Shown here: positions 56,540 to 64,000 of the stretch, in pieces | Numbering within the stretch: the first letter of the stretch is position 1 | Layout of the letters: each line of letters starts with the position of its first letter | DNA from: Marinibactrum halimedae | GTDB taxonomy: Bacteria; Pseudomonadota; Gammaproteobacteria; Pseudomonadales; Cellvibrionaceae | Assembly (NCBI RefSeq): GCF_021234875.1 | Contig: NZ_JAJQVM010000025.1 | Span: 23,423-87,422, forward strand | Length of the DNA stretch: 64,000 bases | Direction of reading: 5' to 3' | Program-made: the position numbers and the translations under genes | Notes under the pieces: model-generated | What the model was told of the DNA's origin: nothing | Databases searched by the model: none | Seen by the model: the letters and a program-made list of their open reading frames with translations, nothing else

Positions 56540-57109
56540 TTAGAGATTCACACCAAAATAACTCACCACAATGCGTTCAGAATTACCATCCCTTCCTGTC
56601 GAACGTGAGACTATTTTGAAGATTTCAGAGGAGGCACCGCCAGTAGTTTGGCCATATCCGGTAAGATTTAATCCTTGAGCGGTATCGTCGTTTTCAATAT
56701 CACCCACATGCTCTATGTAAAACTGAGCAGAAACACCATTCATTGCCGTTGCCGTTCTAAATTGGCCTGCTTGCCATGTGGCATCAGCAAAAATATCAAT
56801 AGGGCCATTACCTTCAGAATAAAGCCCATTAGCCCCCGTATCGGTAAAACCAGTAACATTAATGATCAATCCCAAAAAATTTTCGGCTTCAACAATGCCT
56901 GCTTCGGCTGCAGCCAGGGATAAATGCGCTTCACGAACACTGGCCGTCATTTTCTCTTGAAGCAACACATTCTGATTTCCCGACAACACCACCAGGGTTA
57001 GCACCAATAAAATAATCAAACTGACGGCTAAAGCCACACCACGCTGCTTACCATAATCGACAATATTATCTTTCGAAAAACGAATTACTCTAACTCTTGA
57101 CATAGCCAT
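56540..57109 (-). CDS. pilX: Minor pilin assembly protein PilX
   Basis: A 189-residue PilX-N family protein. The N-terminus QRGVALAVSLIILLVLTLVV followed by LSGNQNVLLQEKMTASVREA and LSLAAAEAGIVEAENFL is the family signature; like other PilX it lacks the classical Glu5. The rest is variable. It lies between pilW (18 bases upstream) and pilY1, the standard order. PilX forms the tip complex with PilV, PilW and PilY1 that primes pilus assembly. Confidence 0.92.
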   Translation of the reverse strand: MAMSRVRVIRFSKDNIVDYGKQRGVALAVSLIILLVLTLVVLSGNQNVLLQEKMTASVREAHLSLAAAEAGIVEAENFLGLIINVTGFTDTGANGLYSEGNGPIDIFADATWQAGQFRTATAMNGVSAQFYIEHVGDIENDDTAQGLNLTGYGQTTGGASSEIFKIVSRSTGRDGNSERIVVSYFGVNL

Positions 57110-57127
57110 ACCCAGTTGTCATGGAAG

Positions 57128-58114
57128 TTATAAACTGCGATTACGTATATTTGCCGTAAAAGGATAACTTCGTGTAAAGTCACCATCCACATTAGAGACG
57201 GTGATATTCGCACGTACAGAAACCACATTTTCTAAATTCCCAATAACATCCGCATCACCAAAAACATCAGCTGACCCATCAGAATTGACATCTTCTCCAA
57301 ATAAAAATTGAAGATCTTCAACATCTCTGATTAATTCATCCACTTGATTATTCAAAGCGCGATAAAGGGATTGACCACCCACCACATTCTCACCAACAAA
57401 ATATATTTTTTCATAGGGCTGCAATAACTGGGCAGATCCATCATAGGTCTTACTAAACGTTTGAGTTGTATTTTGATAACTGACCCCAGAAATACTGCCG
57501 GAGTTATGGGTTAGTGTCCCACTGGTTTGCACATTATTTGCCGTATTGGCAAACAACTCTCCATCCTCACAATCGGTTAACAATAATATTTCACCTAACT
57601 CAATATCATTACCTACATTCACTTGTAGCGCTGCAGAGGTTGTCGGCATAAAAGGAGCTTGAATTCGGGCATTACTTAATGCATTTGAACCTCTTAACGT
57701 AATTACATCCGTCCCATCCACAACATTTATCGTTCCTATCGTTACCCCAACCGCATCATTCACGGCATTTAACCCCGCTTGGTTAACAATATTAACGATA
57801 TACCCAAAATTGGGATCGGCTGGATTGGTAATATCAGTCCAATTAAAAATAGTATCCGGCGAACAACCATAATAATCCGCCATGCGAATATCCCGAGCCA
57901 AAAATTCAACAGCCATTCGCCCACTTTGCTGAACTTCAGAAAAAGACTGCTGAACATTAGCACTTGCACGATTTGCATCAAAAATTTGCAATACGCCAAA
58001 TAACAGGACAACACCCAAGCTCATTGCAATCATTAATTCTATTAAGCTTAAACCATTCTGATTTTTCAATAATTCCGCTTTCTGAAAACAGCTGTAATTA
58101 AAGTATTTTTTCAT
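57128..58114 (-). CDS. pilW: Minor pilin PilW
   Basis: A 328-residue minor pilin. The prepilin site is in NQNGLSLIELMIAMSLGVVL (cleavage G-L, Glu at +5), followed by the PilW block QQSFSEVQQSGRMAVEFLARDIRMADYYGC (core SGRMAVEFLARDIRMADYYG). Cys residues in YYGCS and TDCEDG may pair. A calcium-like stretch DVNSDGSADVFGDADV is near residue 283. Its ATG overlaps the pilV stop by 4 bases, so translation is coupled. Confidence 0.93.
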   Translation of the reverse strand: MKKYFNYSCFQKAELLKNQNGLSLIELMIAMSLGVVLLFGVLQIFDANRASANVQQSFSEVQQSGRMAVEFLARDIRMADYYGCSPDTIFNWTDITNPADPNFGYIVNIVNQAGLNAVNDAVGVTIGTINVVDGTDVITLRGSNALSNARIQAPFMPTTSAALQVNVGNDIELGEILLLTDCEDGELFANTANNVQTSGTLTHNSGSISGVSYQNTTQTFSKTYDGSAQLLQPYEKIYFVGENVVGGQSLYRALNNQVDELIRDVEDLQFLFGEDVNSDGSADVFGDADVIGNLENVVSVRANITVSNVDGDFTRSYPFTANIRNRSL

Positions 58115-58638
58115 AGCTGTATCCTAAAAACATATTCTTGAGTATCCATAACGCTGCCCGTCTCATCCTGAGTTTGTTCAGGCCACGATACGGAAATATC
58201 AAAAGCATTAGCAATAGAATCCACATCTTCTACTGTTCCCAACGCTCCTGCAGGTAATCCGCCATCGGCAGCTGCTTGCTGAATAGCTTGTTGCCATTGA
58301 AATGCATCTAGCTGAGCAATTTGAACCGAAGAACAAGGCGAACAGCTAGGGTTCGTTTCTTCCCCTTCAATGTCATTGTAATTACCATTTTGAACGCCAG
58401 CTTGATTTGAGCGCATTCTCTCAGCCATGTCATAGGCATAAATAGTTGCTAAGGTTCGATACTGTGAATTATTAATATTTTTCAAACTCATTGTTTGCAT
58501 TGCCGCTAAACCAAGCATCCCTACGGCTAAAATCACGATAGTTACAAGAATTTCAATGAGCGTAACACCACGCTGATAAATCTTCGACGATATAAAAGGT
58601 TTACGTAACTGTATGGAAAAAACGTTCATTCTAGTCAC
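58111..58638 (-). CDS. pilV: Minor pilin PilV
   Basis: A 175-residue minor pilin. The prepilin motif is YQRGVTLIEILVTIVILAVG (cleavage G-V, Glu at +5), followed by the PilV signature MLGLAAMQTMSLKNINNSQYR and AYDMAERMRSNQAGV. The leader is long (about 24 residues). It is the second gene of the fimU-pilV-pilW-pilX-pilY1 operon. Confidence 0.93.
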   Translation of the reverse strand: MTRMNVFSIQLRKPFISSKIYQRGVTLIEILVTIVILAVGMLGLAAMQTMSLKNINNSQYRTLATIYAYDMAERMRSNQAGVQNGNYNDIEGEETNPSCSPCSSVQIAQLDAFQWQQAIQQAAADGGLPAGALGTVEDVDSIANAFDISVSWPEQTQDETGSVMDTQEYVFRIQL

Positions 58639-58679
58639 CCATAATGAAAAATACTTTCACGAGTAAAAACGCGATAAAG

Positions 58680-59207
58680 CTAAGGGCAGACAAAGTCCGA
58701 TGCCGCCGACACACCTGAAACAAGAAGCGTGACCTGACTCCCATTTTCACCGACTCGATCATCACAGACATCAAGCACAATCGCAGTATCGACCTCACCC
58801 AGGGCGGTAAAGGTAAATTCTGTTACAGAAACAGACCCCGTTACGTCTAAAGTCTCCGGTAAAGGCTCCCATAGGCGCAGCTCTTCCCCCACATCCCACT
58901 GCTCATCATCATCACCATCTTCCCACACCACTACACCATTGGCCCAATTACCTTGACGTGCACCGAACATAATGGGTTGCCCCTGTTTAATGGCTTCACT
59001 GCGTGCAAAAGTCAAAGCTCCCTGAATTTGATTCGTTACAGAGGTCAACTCATTATTTCGAATTAATTGTGTAAAGGATGGCACGCCAATCGCTAGTAAA
59101 ATACCAGCAATTGCCATCACAACCAGGAGCTCAATCAGAGTAAAGCCTCGTTCGTGTGAAGAATTTTGGTGAGCATGAAGATATGAAAACATTCGAATAT
59201 CCAACAT
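58680..59207 (-). CDS. fimU: FimU/FimT GspH-type minor pilin
   Basis: First gene of the minor pilin operon, 175 residues from ATG 59207; the ATG at 59192 (GGAT 8 bases upstream) is an equally good start. HERGFTLIELLVVMAIAGIL is a classical prepilin site, followed by PSFTQLIRNNELTSVTNQIQGALTFARSEAIKQG, the GspH/FimU helix (key part RSEAIKQG). WANGVVVWEDGDDD and the terminal cysteine pair (VCDD, FVCP) complete the pattern. It is distinguished from the separate FimT-like gene at 52444 mainly by operon position; no pilE gene is in the window. Confidence 0.88.
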   Translation of the reverse strand: MLDIRMFSYLHAHQNSSHERGFTLIELLVVMAIAGILLAIGVPSFTQLIRNNELTSVTNQIQGALTFARSEAIKQGQPIMFGARQGNWANGVVVWEDGDDDEQWDVGEELRLWEPLPETLDVTGSVSVTEFTFTALGEVDTAIVLDVCDDRVGENGSQVTLLVSGVSAASDFVCP

Positions 59208-59853
59208 AAAATGATTTGATATTCGAACCTTAGCGGGAGCCCCTCACCTTTTCACGAGACAACAGACAAACGGTGAATAAGTCGATTCCAAAGGAAAAAG
59301 TAGCCGCTTACCCGGCATTTTTTGATAAATGGTTCACAAAAAAATTACCGAAATATGATGAGAGTCACTATAAAACCGAAACTTATATCACCCAAAGACA
59401 AATAGAATTTTTCTTATATACCATTGAATTTATATAAAAATGCCACCCCTTATTCCTACCCCCACCATCATCTTCTCGATATTTTTTGAGCTTTTTATGC
59501 AGCATGACAAGCCATGGCACACCCACTCCAGACTAAACGTTCAATTTAGTACCAGTTATCAAAAATGAGAAATAAAGACTACGACCAGCACAATGAGAAA
59601 AACATTAATCGAAAAATACAAACCATTCAGTATTATCTTAAAAAAAGCTGCCGTATTTTTAGCTTTTGACTAGATTAGTTGTTTGAACAAACCATACATT
59701 TACTCATTGGACACAATAAACACCCTTTATGAACAACAATATCCATACTTGATTTACAAAGAATCTGGCATTCTTCATGTGATCCAACTCTAAAAATAAC
59801 GATAGACAGCACAAGATAACTTCTGCACTTCAGAGAAAACGGTTGGAAAACCA
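59208..59853. other. Intergenic region between fimU and the NRPS gene
   Basis: 646 bases, very AT-rich, between divergently read genes. It should hold both promoters, but no hexamer pair stands out. A 7-bp inverted pair GAATATC / GATATTC brackets the fimU start. No credible gene or RNA was found. Confidence 0.45.
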
Positions 59854-62553
59854 ATGATAAACACAAATCTGATTGAGAAACGTCAAAAGCAGCAAAACAG
59901 TGTTATTGCCACCCCGCCATTAGCGAACCAACGAGCAGCATTAAGCGTCATTCATTTATTTGATCAACAAGCCAGAAAAACGCCTCAAAAAATTGCGGTT
60001 TATCATTCCAATCACGCCTACGATTATGGAACACTTCAACAAGTTTCTCATCAAATGGCATTAGCGCTTATTGACCATGGTGTATCACCAGGAGATCGAG
60101 TTGCTATCTGTATAAAGCGCTCTATCGATTTGATTCCTATTTTTCTTGCCGTTCTTCGATGTGGTGCAGCCTATATTCCCTTAGATACCACACATCCCGC
60201 TTCCCGAAACCAAAAGATTTTAGAATCCGCCACTCCCACATTAATGATTTATGATGAACACTCATTAGTACTGAAAAAAGAGAGCACTGTCCGGTCATTA
60301 CACATCCGGGAACAACTTCATAACAAAAAAAGTTTTTCTAAAAAAATCACCTCGGCTTATCCGCCTGTTGACTTGTCACAACCTTCATTGCCAGCCTACA
60401 TCATTTTTACCTCTGGCTCGACAGGTCAACCCAAAGGTGTTCAGGTCTCTCAACAGTCCCTTTGTCGCTTTTTACAAGCGGTTGCCCATGAACCAGGATG
60501 CAACGAAACTGATAAAGTAGCCGCTCTGACCACAGTATCATTTGATATTGCTGCCCTAGAAATATATTTACCCTTGATAACCGGTGCAGAGATCCACTTA
60601 TTTGATGAACAGACAATAAAAAATGGTGAGCTTCTAGCAAATCAATTACAAGACAGCGGCATTACATTATTGCAAGCGACACCAGCCCACTTTCGTCTAA
60701 TGATGGCAAGCGGCTGGAGACACTCTCAACCAATAAAAAAAATACTGTGTGGAGGAGATCAGCTCAACCCTCAATTAGCCACTCAGCTTTTAACGTATAC
60801 CGACGAGCTTTGGAATATGTATGGGCCAACAGAGGCTACCGTATGGTCTACTTGTAAACGTATAATCCAAGACAAAACAGTCTCTATTGGATATCCCATT
60901 GCAGGCACCAGTTGCTGCATAATTGACAATGATCAAATTGTACCCCACGAAACAGAGGGAGAATTATGGATCGCAGGCCTCGGCTTAGCCGATGGTTACT
61001 ATAACGATAAAGACAAGACTGATGACAAATTTGTATGGAAAAACGTAGGTCATGGTTTACAGCGTTATTATCGTACGGGCGATAAAGCCATCATGTCCAA
61101 AACCGGAGAGCTCAAGTACATCGGAAGAATCGATTTTCAAGTAAAGATACGAGGTTATCGTATAGAACTGCAAGAAATTGAAGCCGTTGCGTCCGCTTTC
61201 CCCAATGTTGCAGAATGTATTGCTACAGTCCAAGAGGATCATTATGGCGAACAAATCATAGTGTTATGTATCCTCCCTGAAAATCAACAGACTAGCCATT
61301 TTCATCCGCTACGAGAGTATCTTAAGACCCATTTACCCACTTACATGATTCCATCTCGAATAGTTACCCTAAATAACATTCCTCTTAATACAAATGGTAA
61401 AGTTGATCGAAAGGCTATTTTGAATTTTATTTCAGAAGAAAAAATTGACCATACTGAACATCAAAGCAACTCAAACAAAGTCATAGAAGAGATTAGACAC
61501 ATATGGTGCGACACTTTAAATATTAAGCACATTTCAAATAAAGATGATTTTTTTGATTTGGGTGGACATTCCATTTTAGCATTCATGCTGACCAAAAGAG
61601 TTGAAGACATAGTTAGGAAAAAAGTGTCTTTGGGTCTTATCTTTAGATACTCTACCTTTTCAAACTATGTGAGTTCATTAAAGCTCGATCAACACATTCA
61701 TCAGGAATATGAAGCGCATTCACTTTGCACAAGCATTCCATTAAACAAAGCAGCTCGTGAGAGCAATGGTCATACCGCCCTCATTTTTATTTGCGGGATC
61801 AATATTTATCAAGACATCACTAATCGATTATCCCCCAACATTGAAGCTCATGCCATCTATATTGAAGCAGAAGAAAAATTATTCTCCCGTAAAGAACACT
61901 CCTATAAAGACCGACAAACCATAGAAAAACTCGCTGATCGTTATGTACTGGAAATACAAAAACTCAACATATCAAACCTTAGTCTCTGTGGACTATCATT
62001 CGGTGGAATATTGGCCACTGTTATTGCCAAAAAGCTAGAAAAAAAATCCATGGTGGTACGAAATGTTTTTATGCTGGATTCTGTATTGCCCAACGCATGG
62101 AGAATGGACTGGAAAAAAATCATCTACAAAATCAAAAATGCTACAACACAAATCGCAAGAAAAGAGCGAAAAATACTAACAAGTATTGACAATAGCATCT
62201 GCCAACCCCTAAAGAAGGCACGAGAAAGACAATTTAGTTTCTTAAAAGAAACCATGTTTTATTTTGACAAGAAAGAAATAGATTTATTCGCAAAAATATT
62301 TCTAATTAAGGCACAACATCGCATAGAGACTTCGAAATTCAAGTCCTTAAAGGAAGATTACGGCTGGAAAAAAATAATTGTGGGTAAGCTAGAAATTACG
62401 GAAACAGAAGGAGAGCATATAAGCATGGTCTCTGCACAACATGCTCACAACGTAGCCAACATTATTAATTTACAGTTACTCCCCATTGCAGAAGTAAGAA
62501 ACATTACCTCAGACACTGAATGCGCAAATGATACAACAGTTACCTACAAATAA
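59854..62553 (+). CDS. Single-module NRPS (A-PCP-TE), predicted glycine-activating
   Basis: An 899-residue NRPS-like protein with no condensation domain. The adenylation domain (about residues 20-520) has the core motifs IIFTSGSTGQPKG, NMYGPTEATVW, YYRTGDKA, IGRIDFQVKIRGYRIELQEIE and NGKVDRKAI. Aligning by eye with GrsA, the specificity residues from Asp231 on read D-I-L-Q-L-G-M-V-W plus K, nearly the known glycine code DILQLGLIWK. The carrier protein has DFFDLGGHSILAF with Ser573 for phosphopantetheine. The C-terminal thioesterase has GLSFGG with Ser715. It overlaps the next gene by 26 bases. The product is unknown: A-PCP-TE proteins can make dimers or hand a thioester-bound amino acid to a partner. 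Confidence 0.88.
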   Translation: MINTNLIEKRQKQQNSVIATPPLANQRAALSVIHLFDQQARKTPQKIAVYHSNHAYDYGTLQQVSHQMALALIDHGVSPGDRVAICIKRSIDLIPIFLAVLRCGAAYIPLDTTHPASRNQKILESATPTLMIYDEHSLVLKKESTVRSLHIREQLHNKKSFSKKITSAYPPVDLSQPSLPAYIIFTSGSTGQPKGVQVSQQSLCRFLQAVAHEPGCNETDKVAALTTVSFDIAALEIYLPLITGAEIHLFDEQTIKNGELLANQLQDSGITLLQATPAHFRLMMASGWRHSQPIKKILCGGDQLNPQLATQLLTYTDELWNMYGPTEATVWSTCKRIIQDKTVSIGYPIAGTSCCIIDNDQIVPHETEGELWIAGLGLADGYYNDKDKTDDKFVWKNVGHGLQRYYRTGDKAIMSKTGELKYIGRIDFQVKIRGYRIELQEIEAVASAFPNVAECIATVQEDHYGEQIIVLCILPENQQTSHFHPLREYLKTHLPTYMIPSRIVTLNNIPLNTNGKVDRKAILNFISEEKIDHTEHQSNSNKVIEEIRHIWCDTLNIKHISNKDDFFDLGGHSILAFMLTKRVEDIVRKKVSLGLIFRYSTFSNYVSSLKLDQHIHQEYEAHSLCTSIPLNKAARESNGHTALIFICGINIYQDITNRLSPNIEAHAIYIEAEEKLFSRKEHSYKDRQTIEKLADRYVLEIQKLNISNLSLCGLSFGGILATVIAKKLEKKSMVVRNVFMLDSVLPNAWRMDWKKIIYKIKNATTQIARKERKILTSIDNSICQPLKKARERQFSFLKETMFYFDKKEIDLFAKIFLIKAQHRIETSKFKSLKEDYGWKKIIVGKLEITETEGEHISMVSAQHAHNVANIINLQLLPIAEVRNITSDTECANDTTVTYK

Positions 62554-63709
62554 AGCTCATACTGGCTTTTTTTCACCTGATAAAACAGCTGATGCTTCAC
62601 TTACTGCAAAAGTCTTTAGTGGCATTAATGGTTTACGCCAACTTTATGAGCCTTGGAGAACATCTATAAAACAACATGGCTCAAATTTTGTACACCATCC
62701 TAATTGGTATGAAGCTCAGTTAGCAGGGTTAAAAAAGCCTCATTGTGTGTTTTTTATTGCCCTATATAGTCATTCACAGTTGCATACTGTAATTCCTCTA
62801 CAAAGAAGACGAATAAAAAAATATGGATGCACACTTTCATTCGTTGAACTTTTTTATAGTAATGAGATGGGTATCTGTGATATCTATTCACTCGCCGACC
62901 ACAACGACAACATTTGGGAGTTGGTTATCCACTCAATACAAAGAACATACCCTAATTCTTATTTTTTACGCCTTCAGCATACACCTCTGCGCTCTCACTT
63001 CGAAAAACTAAACATACCCCATAAAATCGATTTTAAAAAAATAAGTCACAACAGCAAATATTTAGATGTCGACACCCCATCACCAACTATCTTTTGGGAG
63101 CAATACTCAAAAAACTTTAAACGTAATCTACGTCGGTTGAGAAAAAAAGCACTTACTCAAGGCTCTCTTCAATTTAAAACTTATCAACAAGCTTCTGATT
63201 TGAATAACGCATTTCAAGAGTTACTACAGGTCGAGCATACTGGCTGGAAAGGAAAAAATGGTACCAGCATTTTTTCCCAGAAAAAAAAGCGTGAGCACTA
63301 TGAGACACTACTACGTGGCTACGCTGATACTGGGCATTTACAAATAAACACACTGTACCTCAATGATCAGCCCATCGCCTCACAGTTTTGTGTCAATATG
63401 AAGGGAACACTATATTTGTTAAAAATTGGCTACAATGAAAACTATTCCGAGTTCAGCCCAGGCCAATTATTGTTAGAAGATCTTCTCAATTCTGTTATTG
63501 AAGACTCTGCTATTAAACGTGTAAGTTTTGTGACAGGAACAACTTGGATGGAAAGATGGAAACCATTATACGAACCCGTTTTTTTATCCTATAAACCAAC
63601 AGGGAAATGGCAAGGAAATCTCATCATTCTGTTATTAATATTAAGAGAGAAAATAAAATCCAAGATTTCACTTAAGGGCACCTCTAAAAATAGCCCAACT
63701 TTGATATAA
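62528..63709 (+). CDS. FemAB/BioF2-like GNAT acyltransferase (Acetyltransf_6)
   Basis: A 393-residue protein of the Acetyltransf_6 (BioF2-like/CelD-like) type, a double GNAT fold related to FemAB aminoacyl transferases. Visible features are FVHHPNWYEAQ, the basic stretch KNFKRNLRRLRKKALTQG near residue 197, EHTGWKGKNGTSIF, INTLYLNDQPIASQFCV and LLKIGYNENYSEFSPGQLLLEDLL. It overlaps the NRPS gene by 26 bases, so it probably uses or modifies the NRPS-bound aminoacyl group; that is inference. The last ~11 residues (after KISLK) are coded by the IS5-like element that begins at 63676, so the natural C-terminus is lost or replaced. Confidence 0.8.
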   Translation: MIQQLPTNKAHTGFFSPDKTADASLTAKVFSGINGLRQLYEPWRTSIKQHGSNFVHHPNWYEAQLAGLKKPHCVFFIALYSHSQLHTVIPLQRRRIKKYGCTLSFVELFYSNEMGICDIYSLADHNDNIWELVIHSIQRTYPNSYFLRLQHTPLRSHFEKLNIPHKIDFKKISHNSKYLDVDTPSPTIFWEQYSKNFKRNLRRLRKKALTQGSLQFKTYQQASDLNNAFQELLQVEHTGWKGKNGTSIFSQKKKREHYETLLRGYADTGHLQINTLYLNDQPIASQFCVNMKGTLYLLKIGYNENYSEFSPGQLLLEDLLNSVIEDSAIKRVSFVTGTTWMERWKPLYEPVFLSYKPTGKWQGNLIILLLILREKIKSKISLKGTSKNSPTLI

Positions 63710-64000
63710 TCTCACTGTTCAAAAATTTCAAGAGTTTCCTTCTATGTCTCAGCCCGGCTTTTTTGATTTAGATGACAGGTATCGCAAGTTAGATGAAAAA
63801 GATCCATTAGTTCATCTCAACAAACTGATATTTTGGGAAGCCTTTCGTCCGACCTTAAAGGAAATACGAAAGTCAAACCGAAAAAGCAATGCGGGTCGTA
63901 AAGCCTATGACGAGCTACTGATGTTCAAAGTACTCGTACTTCAGCACTTATACAATGTATCCGATGATCAGATAGAGTACCAAATACGGGACCGCTATTC
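63676..64000 (+). mobile_element. IS5-family insertion sequence, left end
   Basis: GGGCACCTCTAAAAATAGCC at 63676-63695 resembles the terminal inverted repeats of IS5-group elements. It is followed by a short leader and a transposase start at 63744. The sequence before it, CTTAA, fits the TA-centred targets of this group. The right end is outside the window, so target duplication and full length cannot be verified. Confidence 0.75.
63744..64000 (+). CDS. IS5-family transposase, N-terminal part
   Basis: A frame open from ATG 63744 to the window end (85 residues). The sequence MSQPGFFDLDDRYRKLDEKD, then HLNKLIFWEAFRPTLKE and AGRKAYDELLMFKVLVLQHLYNVSDDQIEYQIRDR (key part YDELLMFKVLVLQHLYN) is the DUF772 N-terminal domain of IS5-type DDE transposases. 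The catalytic residues are beyond the edge. It lies inside the element that begins at 63676. Confidence 0.9.
   Translation, partial: MSQPGFFDLDDRYRKLDEKDPLVHLNKLIFWEAFRPTLKEIRKSNRKSNAGRKAYDELLMFKVLVLQHLYNVSDDQIEYQIRDRY

Overview
The window reads as chromosomal DNA of a gammaproteobacterium. The evidence is the conserved local gene orders mrp/metG, pilA/pilBCD-coaE-yacG, pgeF-rluD/bamD and pilS-pilR next to a fimU-pilV-pilW-pilX-pilY1 minor pilin operon, together with outer-membrane genes (pldA, bamD). The genus cannot be fixed from the sequence alone; a marine, Cellvibrio/Oceanospirillum-like lineage is a guess. No rRNA or tRNA gene was recognised.

Layout. 1-4041 is housekeeping: the end of pldA, mrp and metG. 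4137-26886 is an accessory block lying between metG and nadC. It holds a VRR-NUC nuclease effector with a DUF3396 immunity protein, a complete type I-F CRISPR-Cas locus (46-repeat array, cas6f, cas7f, cas5f, cas8f, an extra small-gene cassette, cas2-3, cas1), a secreted VCBS/FG-GAP repeat protein, a large exported RHS protein with a small membrane protein behind it, and a HigBA-type toxin-antitoxin pair. 27119-37519 is nadC, an inserted nucleotide-sugar dehydrogenase and two membrane proteins, then the core type IV pilus genes pilA and pilBCD with coaE and yacG. 37737-48850 carries lipid (Aas-like fusion, PlsC), translation (prfC, rluD), cell envelope (pgeF, bamD) and NAD (nadE) genes. 49166-59207 is type IV pilus regulation and minor pilins. 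59854-63709 is a one-module NRPS predicted to load glycine, followed by an acyltransferase whose 3' end is overwritten by an IS5-like element that runs off the right edge.

The most striking signal lies inside the CRISPR-Cas locus, between cas2-3 and cas8f (14224-14438). On the strand opposite to the cas genes there are two degenerate but stem-preserving I-F repeats separated by a 31-nt pseudo-spacer. The start of this pseudo-spacer matches two sites, each with a CC PAM, in the adjacent promoter region, and in both sites every sixth position is mismatched, as expected for type I-F guides. One site sits between the -35 and -10 of a promoter that faces the cas8f-cas5f-cas7f-cas6f operon. A possible 24-codon hydrophobic mini-ORF overlaps the first pseudo-repeat. 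This is the architecture of CreTA / CreR type Cascade-dependent RNA regulators, so it probably makes a Cascade-guided autorepressor, an RNA-guarded toxin, or both. The same promoter region also leads a cassette of four small unknown genes, including a GNAT-like protein.

The type IV pilus genes are spread over two clusters, but the window contains both a sigma-54-like pilA promoter and its expected regulators PilS-PilR. Short degenerate tandem repeats of 12-20 bp recur in several intergenic gaps.
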